52,097 bases of DNA from Aestuariivirga sp. (GCA_030680855.1 JAUXUN010000075.1:1-52097), one strand, 5' to 3'. Numbered from the stretch's first letter, positions 35,043 to 44,305 are shown. Notes: generated by a model from the sequence alone, not told the origin. Made by a program: numbers and translations.

Positions 35043-35993
35043 GTGCTGAACTACGCGATCAAGCGCATACTCCTCGCAGTGCTGATCCTGTTTGTGGTCA
35101 TGCTGGCGATGTACGCCATGGTCTTTCTGGTGCCGGGTGATCCTGCCACTGTCGCACTGGGCCCGCGCGCCACGCCCGAACTCAAGCGCCAGTTGATTGA
35201 ACGCATGGGCCTTGACCAGCCCATCCTCCAGCAAATCTACAATTTCTTCCGCAACGCCGTGACCGGCGATCTTGGCTATGACGTATGGTCCAAACGCCCG
35301 GTTCTCGAAGTCATTCTGGAAGTTCTCCCCAACACGCTCCTGCTCGGCGTTGTGGCACTGGCCTGGGCCCTGATCCTCGGCGTTGCCCTCGGCTGTGCCG
35401 CCGTCGTCTATCGTGGCACCACGATGGACCGCATCCTCGGCATCCTCTCCGTCAGCATGATCTCGGTTCCCTCCTTCGTCGTGGCAATTTATGCGCTGCT
35501 GATTTTCGCCGTCTGGCTGCAATGGCTGCCTGCCATCGGCGCCGGCCAGGCCGGGGACTTCTGGAACCAGTTCCGCGCCGTTCTCATGCCTGCCTTTGCC
35601 GTGGGCATCAGTTGGGTGGGTTACCTCGCCCGCATGGTGCGCGCCTCCATGCTGGAAGTGATGGGCGCCAACCATATCCGCACCGCCCGCGCCTTTGGCT
35701 TGCCCGAACGCCGCGTCGTGTTCAAATACGCGCTGCGCATCGCCATCATCCCCACAATCTCGATCATCGCCGTGGGGCTCGGCAGCATTCTGTCCAGCGC
35801 CGTCTTTGTCGAATCCGTTTTCACCAGGCCCGGTATCGGAACGCTGATCACCGCCGCGGTCCAGAAACGCAACTATCCCGTGGTGATGGGCACCGTGCTG
35901 GTGATGACTGCCTTCTATCTCATGGTCGTTACGATGGCTGACCTGCTCATTGCCAGGCTTGATCCGAGGGTGCGCGATGTCCTCAAGGGCTGA
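35043..35993 (+). CDS. Dipeptide/oligopeptide ABC transporter permease (DppB type)
   Basis: This 316-residue inner-membrane permease starts at GTG 35043, the only in-frame start giving the family N-terminus MLNYAIKRILLAV; GGGAGG lies 12 bases upstream. The DppB motif GDPATVALGPRATPE follows the first span, GDLGYDVWSKRPV the next loop, and the ATPase-contacting loop is ANHIRTARAFGLPERRVVFK. About six membrane spans are expected. It overlaps the DppC-type gene by 17 bases. Confidence 0.92.
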   Translation: MLNYAIKRILLAVLILFVVMLAMYAMVFLVPGDPATVALGPRATPELKRQLIERMGLDQPILQQIYNFFRNAVTGDLGYDVWSKRPVLEVILEVLPNTLLLGVVALAWALILGVALGCAAVVYRGTTMDRILGILSVSMISVPSFVVAIYALLIFAVWLQWLPAIGAGQAGDFWNQFRAVLMPAFAVGISWVGYLARMVRASMLEVMGANHIRTARAFGLPERRVVFKYALRIAIIPTISIIAVGLGSILSSAVFVESVFTRPGIGTLITAAVQKRNYPVVMGTVLVMTAFYLMVVTMADLLIARLDPRVRDVLKG

Positions 35994-36849
35994 AAGCGCC
36001 ACAGGCATCATGCGCAGCATCCGGTCGCTGGCCCGCGATCCCATGGGGCTTTTGGGCGTCACTCTTGTGATGATATTTCTCCTGATGGCGCTTCTGGCAC
36101 CAATCATCTCGCCCTATGATCCCCTGAAGATCAGCGTCATGAGTAAATTCCAGAGTCCCAACCTGTCGCATTGGCTGGGAACTGATCACCTCGGCCGCGA
36201 TACCCTGTCGCGCATCATCTACGGTTCGCGCACTGCCCTTTCGATTGCGCTGACCGCCACCGGCTTGGCCGGGCTCTTCGGCCTTCTCCTCGGCCTTATC
36301 GCAGGCTTCGGTCCCCGCTGGCTCGATGGCATCCTGGTCCTGCTCTTCGACTCCATGAGCTCGCTGCCCATGATCCTCTTCGCTCTTGCCGTCATCACCG
36401 TGCTCGGGCCGGGCACGGCGACGCTCATCCTGGTCATCGTGCTTGTCTCGATCCCAAGCTATGCCCGCCTCATCCGGGCCCAGACACTGACCCTCAAGAA
36501 CAGTGATTTCGTTGTTGCCGAACGCTCCATCGGCGCTTCCAGCCCGCGCATCATCCTGCGCCATCTCCTGCCCAATGTGGTGGGTCCGTTGGTAATCATT
36601 CTCAGCATGGATATTCCCGTGGTCATCATGCTGGAAGCGGGATTGAGCTATCTCAATCTCGGGGTGCGCCCGCCCACGCCGTCCTGGGGAAATATTCTTT
36701 ATGACGGCTACACCTCGCTTCGCTATGCCCCGACCCTGGTGATCACCGCAGGCGTGCCGCTGGTTCTGGCAACACTTGGCTTCACCTTTCTGGGCGAAGG
36801 CCTGCGCGACGCGCTTGATCCCAAACTGCAAGTGCGGGGTCTGCGATGA
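35977..36849 (+). CDS. Dipeptide/oligopeptide ABC transporter permease (DppC type)
   Basis: This 290-residue partner permease starts at ATG 35977 with GAGGG six bases upstream. Family marks are SPYDP, HWLGTDHLGRDTLSRIIYG, SLPMILFALA and the ATPase loop ERSIGASSPRIILRHLLPN. Its stop overlaps the next ATG (ATGA at 36846-36849). An upstream in-frame start at 35950 lies inside the previous gene and is less likely. Confidence 0.92.
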   Translation: MSSRAESATGIMRSIRSLARDPMGLLGVTLVMIFLLMALLAPIISPYDPLKISVMSKFQSPNLSHWLGTDHLGRDTLSRIIYGSRTALSIALTATGLAGLFGLLLGLIAGFGPRWLDGILVLLFDSMSSLPMILFALAVITVLGPGTATLILVIVLVSIPSYARLIRAQTLTLKNSDFVVAERSIGASSPRIILRHLLPNVVGPLVIILSMDIPVVIMLEAGLSYLNLGVRPPTPSWGNILYDGYTSLRYAPTLVITAGVPLVLATLGFTFLGEGLRDALDPKLQVRGLR

Positions 36850-37817
36850 GTGAAGCCCTGCTCCGCGTGGAAAATCTCTCGATCGGCTATGATGCCGGCA
36901 TCGGCCAGATCCAGGCCCTGCGCGCCGCAAACCTTGAAGCCCACGGCGGCGAGGTAATCGGTATTGTCGGCGAAAGCGGCTGCGGCAAATCCACCCTGGC
37001 CGCAGCCCTCATCAATCTGCTGGCTCCCAATGCCCACGTGAATTCCGGCGCCATCTATTACAAGGGCGCCGACATCCTCACCATGGACAAGGAAAGCCAG
37101 CGCCACCTGCGCGGGCCGGAAATCGCCATGGTGTTCCAGGATCCCATGACCACATTCAATCCGGTGATCACCATGGGCGATCAACTGGTTGATTTCCAAC
37201 ATCACATAGAGGGCGTCTCGAATACGGAAAAACGCAGGCGCGCCGGAGAATTGCTCGCCCGCGTCGGCATTCCCGATCCTGAACTTTGCCTCAGGCGCTA
37301 TCCCCATGAACTGTCCGGCGGCATGCGCCAGCGCGCTTCGATTGCTGCTGCCCTTCTGATGACTCCCAATGTCCTGGTAGCGGACGAGCCCACCACGGCG
37401 CTGGATGTCACCATGGAAGCCCAGATCATTCATCTGCTGCGCGAACTCCGCACCGATTACCAGGGCGCCATTATCGTGGTGACCCACCATCTCGGCGTGG
37501 TGGCCGAACTCTGCGACCGTGTCTATGTCATGTATGCGGGCCAGGTGGTCGAGCAAGGCCTGGTGGATGATATCTACCACGCGCCAAAACATCCCTATAC
37601 CCGCGCTCTCATCGCCTGCGATCCCGCCCACTTCGAAGAACACACGCCCATCTTGCCGACCATCACTGGTAGGGTTCCCAGTCTTCTGCATCCACCCGTG
37701 GGCTGCAGTTTTGCTGACCGCTGCGATCTAGCCATAAGCCGCTGCCGGGAAATGGCGCCACCCTGGGTGAGGATTTCCGAAACCCAATTCGCCCTGTGCC
37801 ATGAGGCACGGCCATGA
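36846..37817 (+). CDS. Oligopeptide ABC transporter ATP-binding protein (DppD type)
   Basis: This 323-residue ATPase has Walker A (GESGCGKST), signature LSGGMRQR, Walker B ([12 protein letters not shown]) and switch His (VVTHHLG). The C-terminal oligopeptide-transporter domain contains the cysteine pattern [15 protein letters not shown]. All catalytic residues are canonical. The gene overlaps its neighbours by four bases on both sides, consistent with a stoichiometric transporter complex. Confidence 0.93.
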   Translation: MSEALLRVENLSIGYDAGIGQIQALRAANLEAHGGEVIGIVGESGCGKSTLAAALINLLAPNAHVNSGAIYYKGADILTMDKESQRHLRGPEIAMVFQDPMTTFNPVITMGDQLVDFQHHIEGVSNTEKRRRAGELLARVGIPDPELCLRRYPHELSGGMRQRASIAAALLMTPNVLVADEPTTALDVTMEAQIIHLLRELRTDYQGAIIVVTHHLGVVAELCDRVYVMYAGQVVEQGLVDDIYHAPKHPYTRALIACDPAHFEEHTPILPTITGRVPSLLHPPVGCSFADRCDLAISRCREMAPPWVRISETQFALCHEARP

Positions 37818-38779
37818 CGGCGCTTCTGGATATTGCCGGCCTCTCGGTGAATTTTCCCGCGGGCGGCGGATTGCTCGACGCACTCATTCCCGGCCGCAAG
37901 CGCTACATCGATATCCTCGATGGCATTTCACTGTCGCTCAAATCCGGTGAAACCCTGGGCCTTGTTGGCGAGTCGGGCTCCGGCAAAACCACGCTCGCCC
38001 GCGCCATTCTTGGCCTGTCACCCATCAGCGCCGGCACCATTACCTTCAACGGCGCGGAACTGCGCACCAGACAATCCTTCACCAACATGCGCCGTTCATC
38101 GGCCATGATGTTTCAGGATCCGGTGGCGTCATTGAGCCCGCGCATGAGCGTTGGCGCTTTGCTCACCGAACCCTTCATCATTCATGGTGTGGCGATGCAG
38201 AACCGCAAGGTGAAAGCCGAAGAGCTTCTCTCCCGCGTGGGCCTGAGCAAGGACATGGCAAGCCGCTATCCGCACGAACTGTCTGGCGGCCAGGCCCGCC
38301 GGGTTGGCGTGGCCCGTGCCCTTGCCCTTCATCCCAAGCTCGTTATTGCTGATGAACCGACCGCCGGCCTCGACGTTTCGGTTCAGGGTGAAATCCTGAA
38401 CCTGATGACCGAGCTCAAGACCGTCATGGGCCTGAGCTACATGATCATCACCCACAATCTCGCCATGGTGCGCCATGTCTCTGACCGCATCGCTGTCATG
38501 TATCTCGGCCGCCTTATCGAAGTGGGCCCAACCCGCGAAGTGTTCAAAATGCCGCTGCACCCCTATGCCAAAAGCCTTATTGCCTCCGAGCCGCAGCCGG
38601 ATCCGCGCAAGCGCCGCGCCGACCTCGCCATCAAGGGAGAAATTCCAAGCGTGCTGAACCGGCCCAGGGGCTGCGAATTCCACACCCGATGTTCAATTGC
38701 CCAGGACCGCTGCCGCAGTGAAGCGCCTGAGCTGCAGGCGATCGGAATAGATCGAATCGTACGCTGTCATTTTGCCTGA
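37814..38779 (+). CDS. Oligopeptide ABC transporter ATP-binding protein (DppF type)
   Basis: This 321-residue ATPase has Walker A (GESGSGKTT), the Q-loop in MMFQDPVASLSPRM, signature LSGGQARR, Walker B (LVIADEPTAGLD) and His in ITHNLAM. The C-terminal domain carries GCEFHTRCSIAQDRC. It pairs with the DppD-type subunit. The binding-protein gene follows 26 bases later. Confidence 0.93.
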   Translation: MTALLDIAGLSVNFPAGGGLLDALIPGRKRYIDILDGISLSLKSGETLGLVGESGSGKTTLARAILGLSPISAGTITFNGAELRTRQSFTNMRRSSAMMFQDPVASLSPRMSVGALLTEPFIIHGVAMQNRKVKAEELLSRVGLSKDMASRYPHELSGGQARRVGVARALALHPKLVIADEPTAGLDVSVQGEILNLMTELKTVMGLSYMIITHNLAMVRHVSDRIAVMYLGRLIEVGPTREVFKMPLHPYAKSLIASEPQPDPRKRRADLAIKGEIPSVLNRPRGCEFHTRCSIAQDRCRSEAPELQAIGIDRIVRCHFA

Positions 38780-38805
38780 ACTGAAAAACTGAAAGGGAGA
38801 CGACC

Positions 38806-40362
38806 ATGACAATGCATTGGAGAACCGACAGACGGGAACTTTTGAAAATGGGTGGCGGCGCTTTGGCTGGGCTGCTGGCAGCGCCAAAAATGGCCTGGTC
38901 GGCGGAAGGCGACACGCTTCGCCTGCGCATCGATGCGGACCTGCAGGTGCTTGACCCCAAGGGCATCATCGGCGGGCTTGACGAGATCATCCCGCGCTGC
39001 ACGCAGATTTCCCTGATCCGCCTTGGTGACACCCGTGACGGCAATCAGGCCATGAACTGGGGGGCGGAGAAGATCGAATGGACCTCGCCCACCACCATCG
39101 CCTTCACCCTGATTGAAGGCCTGAAATGGACCAACGGCTTTGGCCCGGTAACCGCAGAGGACGTGAAGTTCTCCTATGAACGCATCGCCGGAAACGATTC
39201 CGCCTGGGCCTACCAGTTCGAGAAATTCGATCATGTCGAAGTCATCGACGCCCGCTCCGGCATCATTCACTTGAAGCAACCCTTCAAGCCCTTCTGGGTC
39301 ATCACCCTGCCCTATTACGGCGGCCACATCGTCTGCAAGGCGGCAGTGGAAAAAGTGGGCGGCAGCTACACCACGGAAATTCCGGCTCAGTGCGGCCCCT
39401 TCCTGATGGAGAAATGGGAGCAGAACCAGAAGGTGACCCTCGTGGCCAATCCCGATTGGCCCGGGCCGAAATCCGACTTCTCAAAAATAGAGATCTATAT
39501 CGTCACCGACGATCAGGCCGCCCAACTCGCCTATGAGGCCGATGCCTTTGACTTCACCCGGCTCGCGGTCAGCGCCGCAAAGCAGGTGAAATCCAATCTG
39601 CCCAAGGGTGCCAAGCTGATTGAAGCCCAGTCCACGCGCTATGCCTGGCTCACCATCAACATGAATAGTCCGCTGCTGTCTGACATCCGCGTGCGCCAGG
39701 CCATTCAATATGCCTATGACGGCGATGCAGTCCTGCAGGGAGCCTATGACGGCCTCACGGGCCGTGCCGCCGGCGTTGTCCAGCCCGGCACCGCCTTTAC
39801 CCGCGAAAAAAACCACATCGCCGTGCGCGATGTGGAAAAGGCCAAAGCGCTGCTTGCCGAGGCAGGCGTCAGCGGCCTCAGCCTCAAGCTTGTGGCACTG
39901 ACCGATTCAACCACGCAAGCCATCGCCCAGATCATCCAGTCAAGCTTGGGCGAGGCCGGGATCACGGTTGAAATCCAGCCCACCGAGGAAGCGGCCTATT
40001 GGGCCCTTGGCGACAAGACCCAGGGTGACACCTACAAGACCCTGGAACTTGTGCTGATGAACTTTGCCGGCGGCATTGATCCCACGGAAAATCTCGTCTG
40101 GTTCCGCCCGGACCAGATCGGGGTCTACAACTGGTCGTTCTTCGACAGCAAGGAGTTCGAGGATCTCTACCAGCAGGGTGTTGTCGAGCAGGATGACGCA
40201 AAGCGGAAGGCGATCTTCAACCACATGGAGGACCTGATGGAAGATTCGGGCGGCTTTATTTTCATCTGCTTTGAGCCCTATGTAGCCATCCATGATGAAA
40301 ACCTGCAACCAGTCATCCTGGCCGATGGCCACCCCAATCCCACCATGTTCAAGAAGGTATAG
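38806..40362 (+). CDS. Family-5 extracellular solute-binding protein (dipeptide-type)
   Basis: This 518-residue periplasmic receptor starts at ATG 38806 behind AAAGGGAG. A twin-arginine signal (DRRELLKMGGGALAG) leads to cleavage near SA-EG (residue about 34). SBP_bac_5 marks are EGLKWTNGFGPVTAEDVKFS, the mid-region TINMNSPLLSDIRVRQAIQ and KALLAEAG. It is unusual that the receptor gene is last in the transporter unit. The family binds peptides, but also opines, glutathione and quaternary-amine derivatives. The neighbours suggest an N-methylated, amide- or ester-linked ligand. Confidence 0.9.
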   Translation: MTMHWRTDRRELLKMGGGALAGLLAAPKMAWSAEGDTLRLRIDADLQVLDPKGIIGGLDEIIPRCTQISLIRLGDTRDGNQAMNWGAEKIEWTSPTTIAFTLIEGLKWTNGFGPVTAEDVKFSYERIAGNDSAWAYQFEKFDHVEVIDARSGIIHLKQPFKPFWVITLPYYGGHIVCKAAVEKVGGSYTTEIPAQCGPFLMEKWEQNQKVTLVANPDWPGPKSDFSKIEIYIVTDDQAAQLAYEADAFDFTRLAVSAAKQVKSNLPKGAKLIEAQSTRYAWLTINMNSPLLSDIRVRQAIQYAYDGDAVLQGAYDGLTGRAAGVVQPGTAFTREKNHIAVRDVEKAKALLAEAGVSGLSLKLVALTDSTTQAIAQIIQSSLGEAGITVEIQPTEEAAYWALGDKTQGDTYKTLELVLMNFAGGIDPTENLVWFRPDQIGVYNWSFFDSKEFEDLYQQGVVEQDDAKRKAIFNHMEDLMEDSGGFIFICFEPYVAIHDENLQPVILADGHPNPTMFKKV

Positions 40363-40368
40363 CCATGG

Positions 40369-40395
40369 GGCGGCGCTATCCTGTATAGCGCCGCC
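40369..40395 (+). terminator. Strong hairpin between receptor and TetR genes
   Basis: GGCGGCGCTAT (40369-40379) and ATAGCGCCGCC (40385-40395) form a perfect 11-bp stem with a five-base loop, without a T-tract. It sits in the 41-base gap between the two genes and may partly end transcription or stabilise the receptor mRNA. Confidence 0.6.
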
Positions 40396-40403
40396 AACCC
40401 GCC

Positions 40404-41039
40404 ATGCCCAAAGCGCCAAAAAAATCTCCTTCCGCCCCCAAGTTCAGCCGCCATACGGTCGAAGCGCGCCGCGAAATGCTGGTCGACGCCGGCCTCGCCT
40501 GCCTGGCAAGGCACGGCATCCTGGGCTTCACCATCGACCGTATCTGCACCGAGGCAAAAGTCTCGCGCGGCCTCATCACCCACCATTTCCAATCCATCGA
40601 TGGCCTGCTGGCCGCCGTCTATGGCGCCATGTATGGCAAGGCGCTGGTGGCAATCGAAAACCCCCGTGTGCCGCTGAATGCAACCCCTGAAGCGCGCCTC
40701 GCCTCCATCATTGACGCCATGTTTTCGAAGGAATTTTTCAACCGCGAAAGCCTCAATATCTGGCTGGCGCTGTGGGGCGAGATCGCCAACAATCCGGAAC
40801 TGCTGAAAGAACACCGCAAGCAGTATGCGCGTTATCGCCGGGGTATTGAGCGCACCCTGGAAGCCGTAGCCCTTGCCCGCGGCAAGAAAATTGATACGGC
40901 CCTTGTGGCGATGATGTTTGTATCCCTCGTAGACGGCCTAGGACTGGAATGGTGCATCGAGCCAAAACTGCTCTCGGCAAGAGAGGCGCGCCAGGCCTGC
41001 TTCAAATTGCTGGAGCCAATTCTGGGCCCGCTCCAATGA
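40404..41039 (+). CDS. TetR-family regulator, BetI-like
   Basis: This 211-residue repressor-type protein has a basic N-terminal arm, a TetR helix-turn-helix (FTIDRICTEAKVSRGLITHHF, residues about 42-62, used here as a pattern) and a ligand-binding domain. LNIWLALWGEIANNPEL and the late DGLGLEWCIEPK segment resemble BetI, the choline-responsive repressor. It closes the plus unit, following the receptor gene. It is the natural candidate to control the divergent demethylase and hydrolase/importer units, sensing a quaternary or methylated amine. That link is inferred from resemblance and position. Confidence 0.82.
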   Translation: MPKAPKKSPSAPKFSRHTVEARREMLVDAGLACLARHGILGFTIDRICTEAKVSRGLITHHFQSIDGLLAAVYGAMYGKALVAIENPRVPLNATPEARLASIIDAMFSKEFFNRESLNIWLALWGEIANNPELLKEHRKQYARYRRGIERTLEAVALARGKKIDTALVAMMFVSLVDGLGLEWCIEPKLLSAREARQACFKLLEPILGPLQ

Positions 41040-42187
41040 ATCTTTCATCGCCCTGAAATACAAAAAATCCTGGCTGTAGGACCATATGGTCCTCGTACCA
41101 TGGTCCCCATCCTGCATCAGGACCCGGATGCCGATTCCGATTTCACCCATGGCAAAGACCAAATTTATTGCTGCCTCGATTGCGTTGCGCTTGCTGGCCT
41201 AGGGGCCATGGTATTTCCCTTTGAAGCTAGAGCAGATCCCATTTAGATGTTCAGTCCAGGCATTTGATGGACACAGAGCTAAGGCAATTCTGAATGTAGT
41301 GTCTCAGTATCACGCGAATGTGTGGTCATTTTGCTGGGAGCTGTTCACCATACTACACGCAACACACTGTCGCTTACTGCACACGTAGCGCACAAGGCGG
41401 TTTATAACCTATTGATTTCATTTAATTGTCGTTCCCATCCATCATGGGCGCACAACAGAATCTGTGCGCGGAAAACTGTGTTTTCGCGGTCATCAAGCCT
41501 ACTTTCCCGGTTCAGTGCACACATATTGCACACGAAACGGGTCACTGCACACGCCCTTTATGGCCCCTCCCCTCCTCGCATCTCAATTGGAAAAGCCGTA
41601 AATATGCGGGATCGGGAATCTGGCAGCCGCCGTTGATCGCGGGGTGTCCGTTTGATCTCCAGGAGTAAAAATCAAGAATGCTATCCATCACCTCTCAAAC
41701 AACCCAGAAGGCAAGAAGTCTGCCAGCCAGGCAGATCGTGACTAGTTGTTGGAGGAAACTTCCAAGGTAGATCAGACACATATGGTTCAGCCGAATGATA
41801 GAATTCTGTAATTGCTTCCAGCGGCAGAAGCCAACCTGAGACCGCCAAGCAATCTCAAACAAAAGAAGCAGGTGTGAACGTGAATGGCAAGAGACTCAGG
41901 GTCTTCCGCTCGATTTCAAATCCAGGCGCTAGCTCTCATCAGTATTTGCTCAGGTCCGTTCGGACGTGAAACGTGAGGTTGAATGTAGATGAACACAGAC
42001 CTCCATCGAATAATCTCAATTTGTTTTTTTCCCTTAAAAAACAATTTGCCTTGTCGAGAGATGTGCTTTTTATGGACAAGATACTGGTTTCAGCAATTGA
42101 CTGAAGCCAGTTCCACATGACAGCAGGCGGAAACCAATACAACAATACACTGTTTGCATAGCGCAATCATTCGGGAGGACAGCCAAC
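41040..42187. other. 1.1-kb gene-free, structured intergenic region
   Basis: No credible gene on either strand; the codon pattern breaks off after the TetR stop. Visible structure: a perfect 16-base palindrome AGGACCATATGGTCCT (41078-41093) followed by ACCATGGT (41097-41104); an inverted repeat GCGCACA/TGTGCGC (41448-41454 and 41463-41469) with a second stem GAAAAC/GTTTTC (41471-41485) next to it; four TGCACAC copies (41378, 41516, 41527, 41546); and TTGTTTTTT/AAAAAACAA (42021-42044) about 145 bases before the next gene. It may hold an RNA, operators or decayed foreign DNA. Confidence 0.45.
42021..42044 (+). promoter_or_regulatory. Inverted repeat TTGTTTTTT/AAAAAACAA upstream of sugar operon
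   Basis: A perfect nine-base inverted repeat with a six-base spacer. It could be an operator for the following CUT2 operon or a weak bidirectional terminator. Confidence 0.3.
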
Positions 42188-43219
42188 ATGAATTCACAGA
42201 AAGTTATCAACGCGAAACGCCGCAACCTCATCAAGGCTTCTATGCTCGGTACGGCAGCACTGGCCGGTGCAGCTGGCGTCCTGTTCGGCAACTTCGGTCC
42301 GCAGTCCACCGGTCTTGGCATCAGCCAGGCCAAGGCACAGGGAACGAGATACAAGATGGCATTCATCCAGTGGCAACCCCACACGGTTCCTGCCGCCTGG
42401 TCCAAGGGAATTGAGGAAGTCCTCAAGCCGCAACAGGTCATCGACTACGAATTGCTCGACGGCCAGAACAAGGTCGAGGTCCAGGCGAGCCTCATGGATA
42501 CCCTCATCAACCAAGGTGCTTCCGTGATTTTCCTGCAGCCAATCGACTCGGTGGCCCTCGCGCCCTCCATTGCCAAGGCAAAGCGCGCAGGCATTTCTGT
42601 CATCACCCTCAACATCGACGCCACCGAGGCCCATGCGGCCCATGTGGAAATGAACCACTATTTCGGCGCCATGGACATTGCCAAGGCCATGGGAGATGTG
42701 ATGGGCGGCAAAGGCAAGGTGGCAATTCTCAACGCGCCGCCCGGCATCATCATCCGCGACCAGCGCACCAATGGATTTGTCGAAGGAATGAAACAGCATC
42801 ACCCTGACATTCAGGTTGTTTCAGATCAAGTCGCGGACTGGGACCGCAAGAAAGCCCAAGACGTGCTGAACACAATCCTTGCGGCCAATCCTGATCTCGG
42901 GGGCGTCTATGGCGTCAACGACTCCATGGCGCTGGGCGCCGTTGATGTCGCCAAGGAAAAGGGCCTCATCGGCAAGCTGGCCATATTCGGCAATGATGGT
43001 GAAATCGCCGCCCTTGAATCAATTGAGGCCGGCGAACTGACAGGTACCCAGTACACCGACGTCTATCAGCAGGGAAGGCTCGCTGCAGCGGCTGCCACCG
43101 TTCTGGCAACCGGTGGTGTTGCCGCCACAGCATTCACACAACAGTCTCATCTACTGATGCCCTATGTGATTGCCACCAAAGAAAACGTAGGTTCTATCCA
43201 ACCTGCACAAAGGTGGTAG
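42188..43219 (+). CDS. CUT2 sugar ABC transporter substrate-binding protein (1)
   Basis: This 343-residue ribose-type periplasmic receptor starts at ATG 42188 behind GGGAGGA. A twin-arginine-like signal (KRRNLIKASMLG) is followed by cleavage near AKA-QG (residue about 47). The fold marks are GQNKVEVQASLMDTLINQGA, ITLNIDATEAH and GVYGVNDSMALGAVDVAKE. It leads an operon with permease, two-domain ATPase and second permease. The ligand is a sugar or polyol that cannot be read from sequence. Confidence 0.9.
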   Translation: MNSQKVINAKRRNLIKASMLGTAALAGAAGVLFGNFGPQSTGLGISQAKAQGTRYKMAFIQWQPHTVPAAWSKGIEEVLKPQQVIDYELLDGQNKVEVQASLMDTLINQGASVIFLQPIDSVALAPSIAKAKRAGISVITLNIDATEAHAAHVEMNHYFGAMDIAKAMGDVMGGKGKVAILNAPPGIIIRDQRTNGFVEGMKQHHPDIQVVSDQVADWDRKKAQDVLNTILAANPDLGGVYGVNDSMALGAVDVAKEKGLIGKLAIFGNDGEIAALESIEAGELTGTQYTDVYQQGRLAAAAATVLATGGVAATAFTQQSHLLMPYVIATKENVGSIQPAQRW

Positions 43220-43233
43220 GGTCTCCCTGACCC

Positions 43234-43266
43234 GGGCCGCGGCGGCTGACGCTGCGGCCCTATTTT
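43234..43266 (+). terminator. Hairpin between receptor and permease genes
   Basis: GGGCCGC (43234-43240) pairs with GCGGCCC (43254-43260), followed by TATTTT. It is a likely partial terminator that keeps receptor expression above permease expression. Confidence 0.6.
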
Positions 43267-43282
43267 GGGAGAAAAGGCCGCC

Positions 43283-44305
43283 GTGAAATTACGCCCAGCA
43301 ACATCCGCACTTCTGTTCTTTACGGCTCTGGTTTTTGCTGCCTTCAGCGTGTGGGCTCCCCGTTTTGCCACCGCCACCAACATTGAGAACCTGATGTCGG
43401 GCTTCTCCTTCATCGCCATCCTTGCAATGGGCCAGGCCTTCCCCATACTCGTGCGCGGCATTGACTTGTCCATTGGTGCCATTGTCGGCTTGGCCGGCAT
43501 GGTTGTGTTCGATCTTGCACTGATTTTTCACCTTCCCGGATACCTGATCCTTCCGCTGGCACTGCTTGCCGGCTCCCTCGCCGGGGCACTGAATGGATTT
43601 CTTGTGGCCTATCTCAGGCTTCAGCCTTTTATCGCCACGCTAGCGACGCTGGCGGCCTATCGTGGACTAACATACACAATTTCAGGGCGGCAACTTGTGC
43701 CCGGCCTCACAACCACAGCGATCACCGACCCGTGGATCATGGGCATCGAGGCATATTTTGATGTTGGCGGCTGGCTGGGCTTGACGAAGTGGGTGAACAT
43801 GCCTTGGATTCCCCTGTCCTTCTTTCTCATGCTGCTCGTGTTTGCGCTCTTCCAAGTCCTGCTGCTGATGACGAGGTTCGGCCGCGATATCTATGCAGTC
43901 GGCGGCAATGAGGAAGCTGCGCGTCTGGCGGGAATAAGGACAAACGTGGTGATCGTGCTGGCCTACACACTGTCGGGGTTTGCAGCCGCCATTGCCGCAC
44001 TCATCATGGTGGCTCGGTTCACCACGTCCACCGAGGCATTGGGTACGGGCATGGAACTGACCACCATCGCCGCGGCGGTGATTGGCGGCGTCAGCCTCGC
44101 CGGAGGCACGGGCTCGATGTTCGGGCCCTTAATCGGTGCATTCCTGATGGGCGGCATCCTGCTCGGCCTCACCTTGCTCGGCATCAGCCAATTCGTTCAG
44201 CAAATCATCACGGGCATGATACTTCTCGCAGCCATCAGCAATGACAGGCTGCTCGCCATCAGGCGACGGCCGAAGCTTCTAGCCATCTCTTCCGGAGCAA
44301 GCTGA
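43283..44305 (+). CDS. CUT2 sugar ABC transporter permease (1a)
   Basis: This 340-residue RbsC-like permease starts at GTG 43283, with GGGAGAAAAGG just upstream; the in-frame TTG 43265 lies before that ribosome site. Family marks are ILAMGQAFPILVRGIDLSIG, LRLQPFIATLATLAAYRG, the loop GRDIYAVGGNEEAARLAGI and IGGVSLAGGTGS. About ten hydrophobic segments are expected. Its stop is directly followed by the ATPase start. Confidence 0.88.
   Translation: MKLRPATSALLFFTALVFAAFSVWAPRFATATNIENLMSGFSFIAILAMGQAFPILVRGIDLSIGAIVGLAGMVVFDLALIFHLPGYLILPLALLAGSLAGALNGFLVAYLRLQPFIATLATLAAYRGLTYTISGRQLVPGLTTTAITDPWIMGIEAYFDVGGWLGLTKWVNMPWIPLSFFLMLLVFALFQVLLLMTRFGRDIYAVGGNEEAARLAGIRTNVVIVLAYTLSGFAAAIAALIMVARFTTSTEALGTGMELTTIAAAVIGGVSLAGGTGSMFGPLIGAFLMGGILLGLTLLGISQFVQQIITGMILLAAISNDRLLAIRRRPKLLAISSGAS

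Noticed and set aside
34965-36930. Long minus-strand ORFs (380 and 315 codons) opposite the DppB/DppC genes
   Set aside because: Composition is dominated by Gly/Asp/His/Arg/Gln with no motif; the plus strand carries canonical permease sequence.
41150-41203. Short signal-peptide-like ORF (MAKTKFIAASIALRLLA)
   Set aside because: Only 17 codons, without a ribosome site, in an otherwise non-coding region; chance cannot be excluded.
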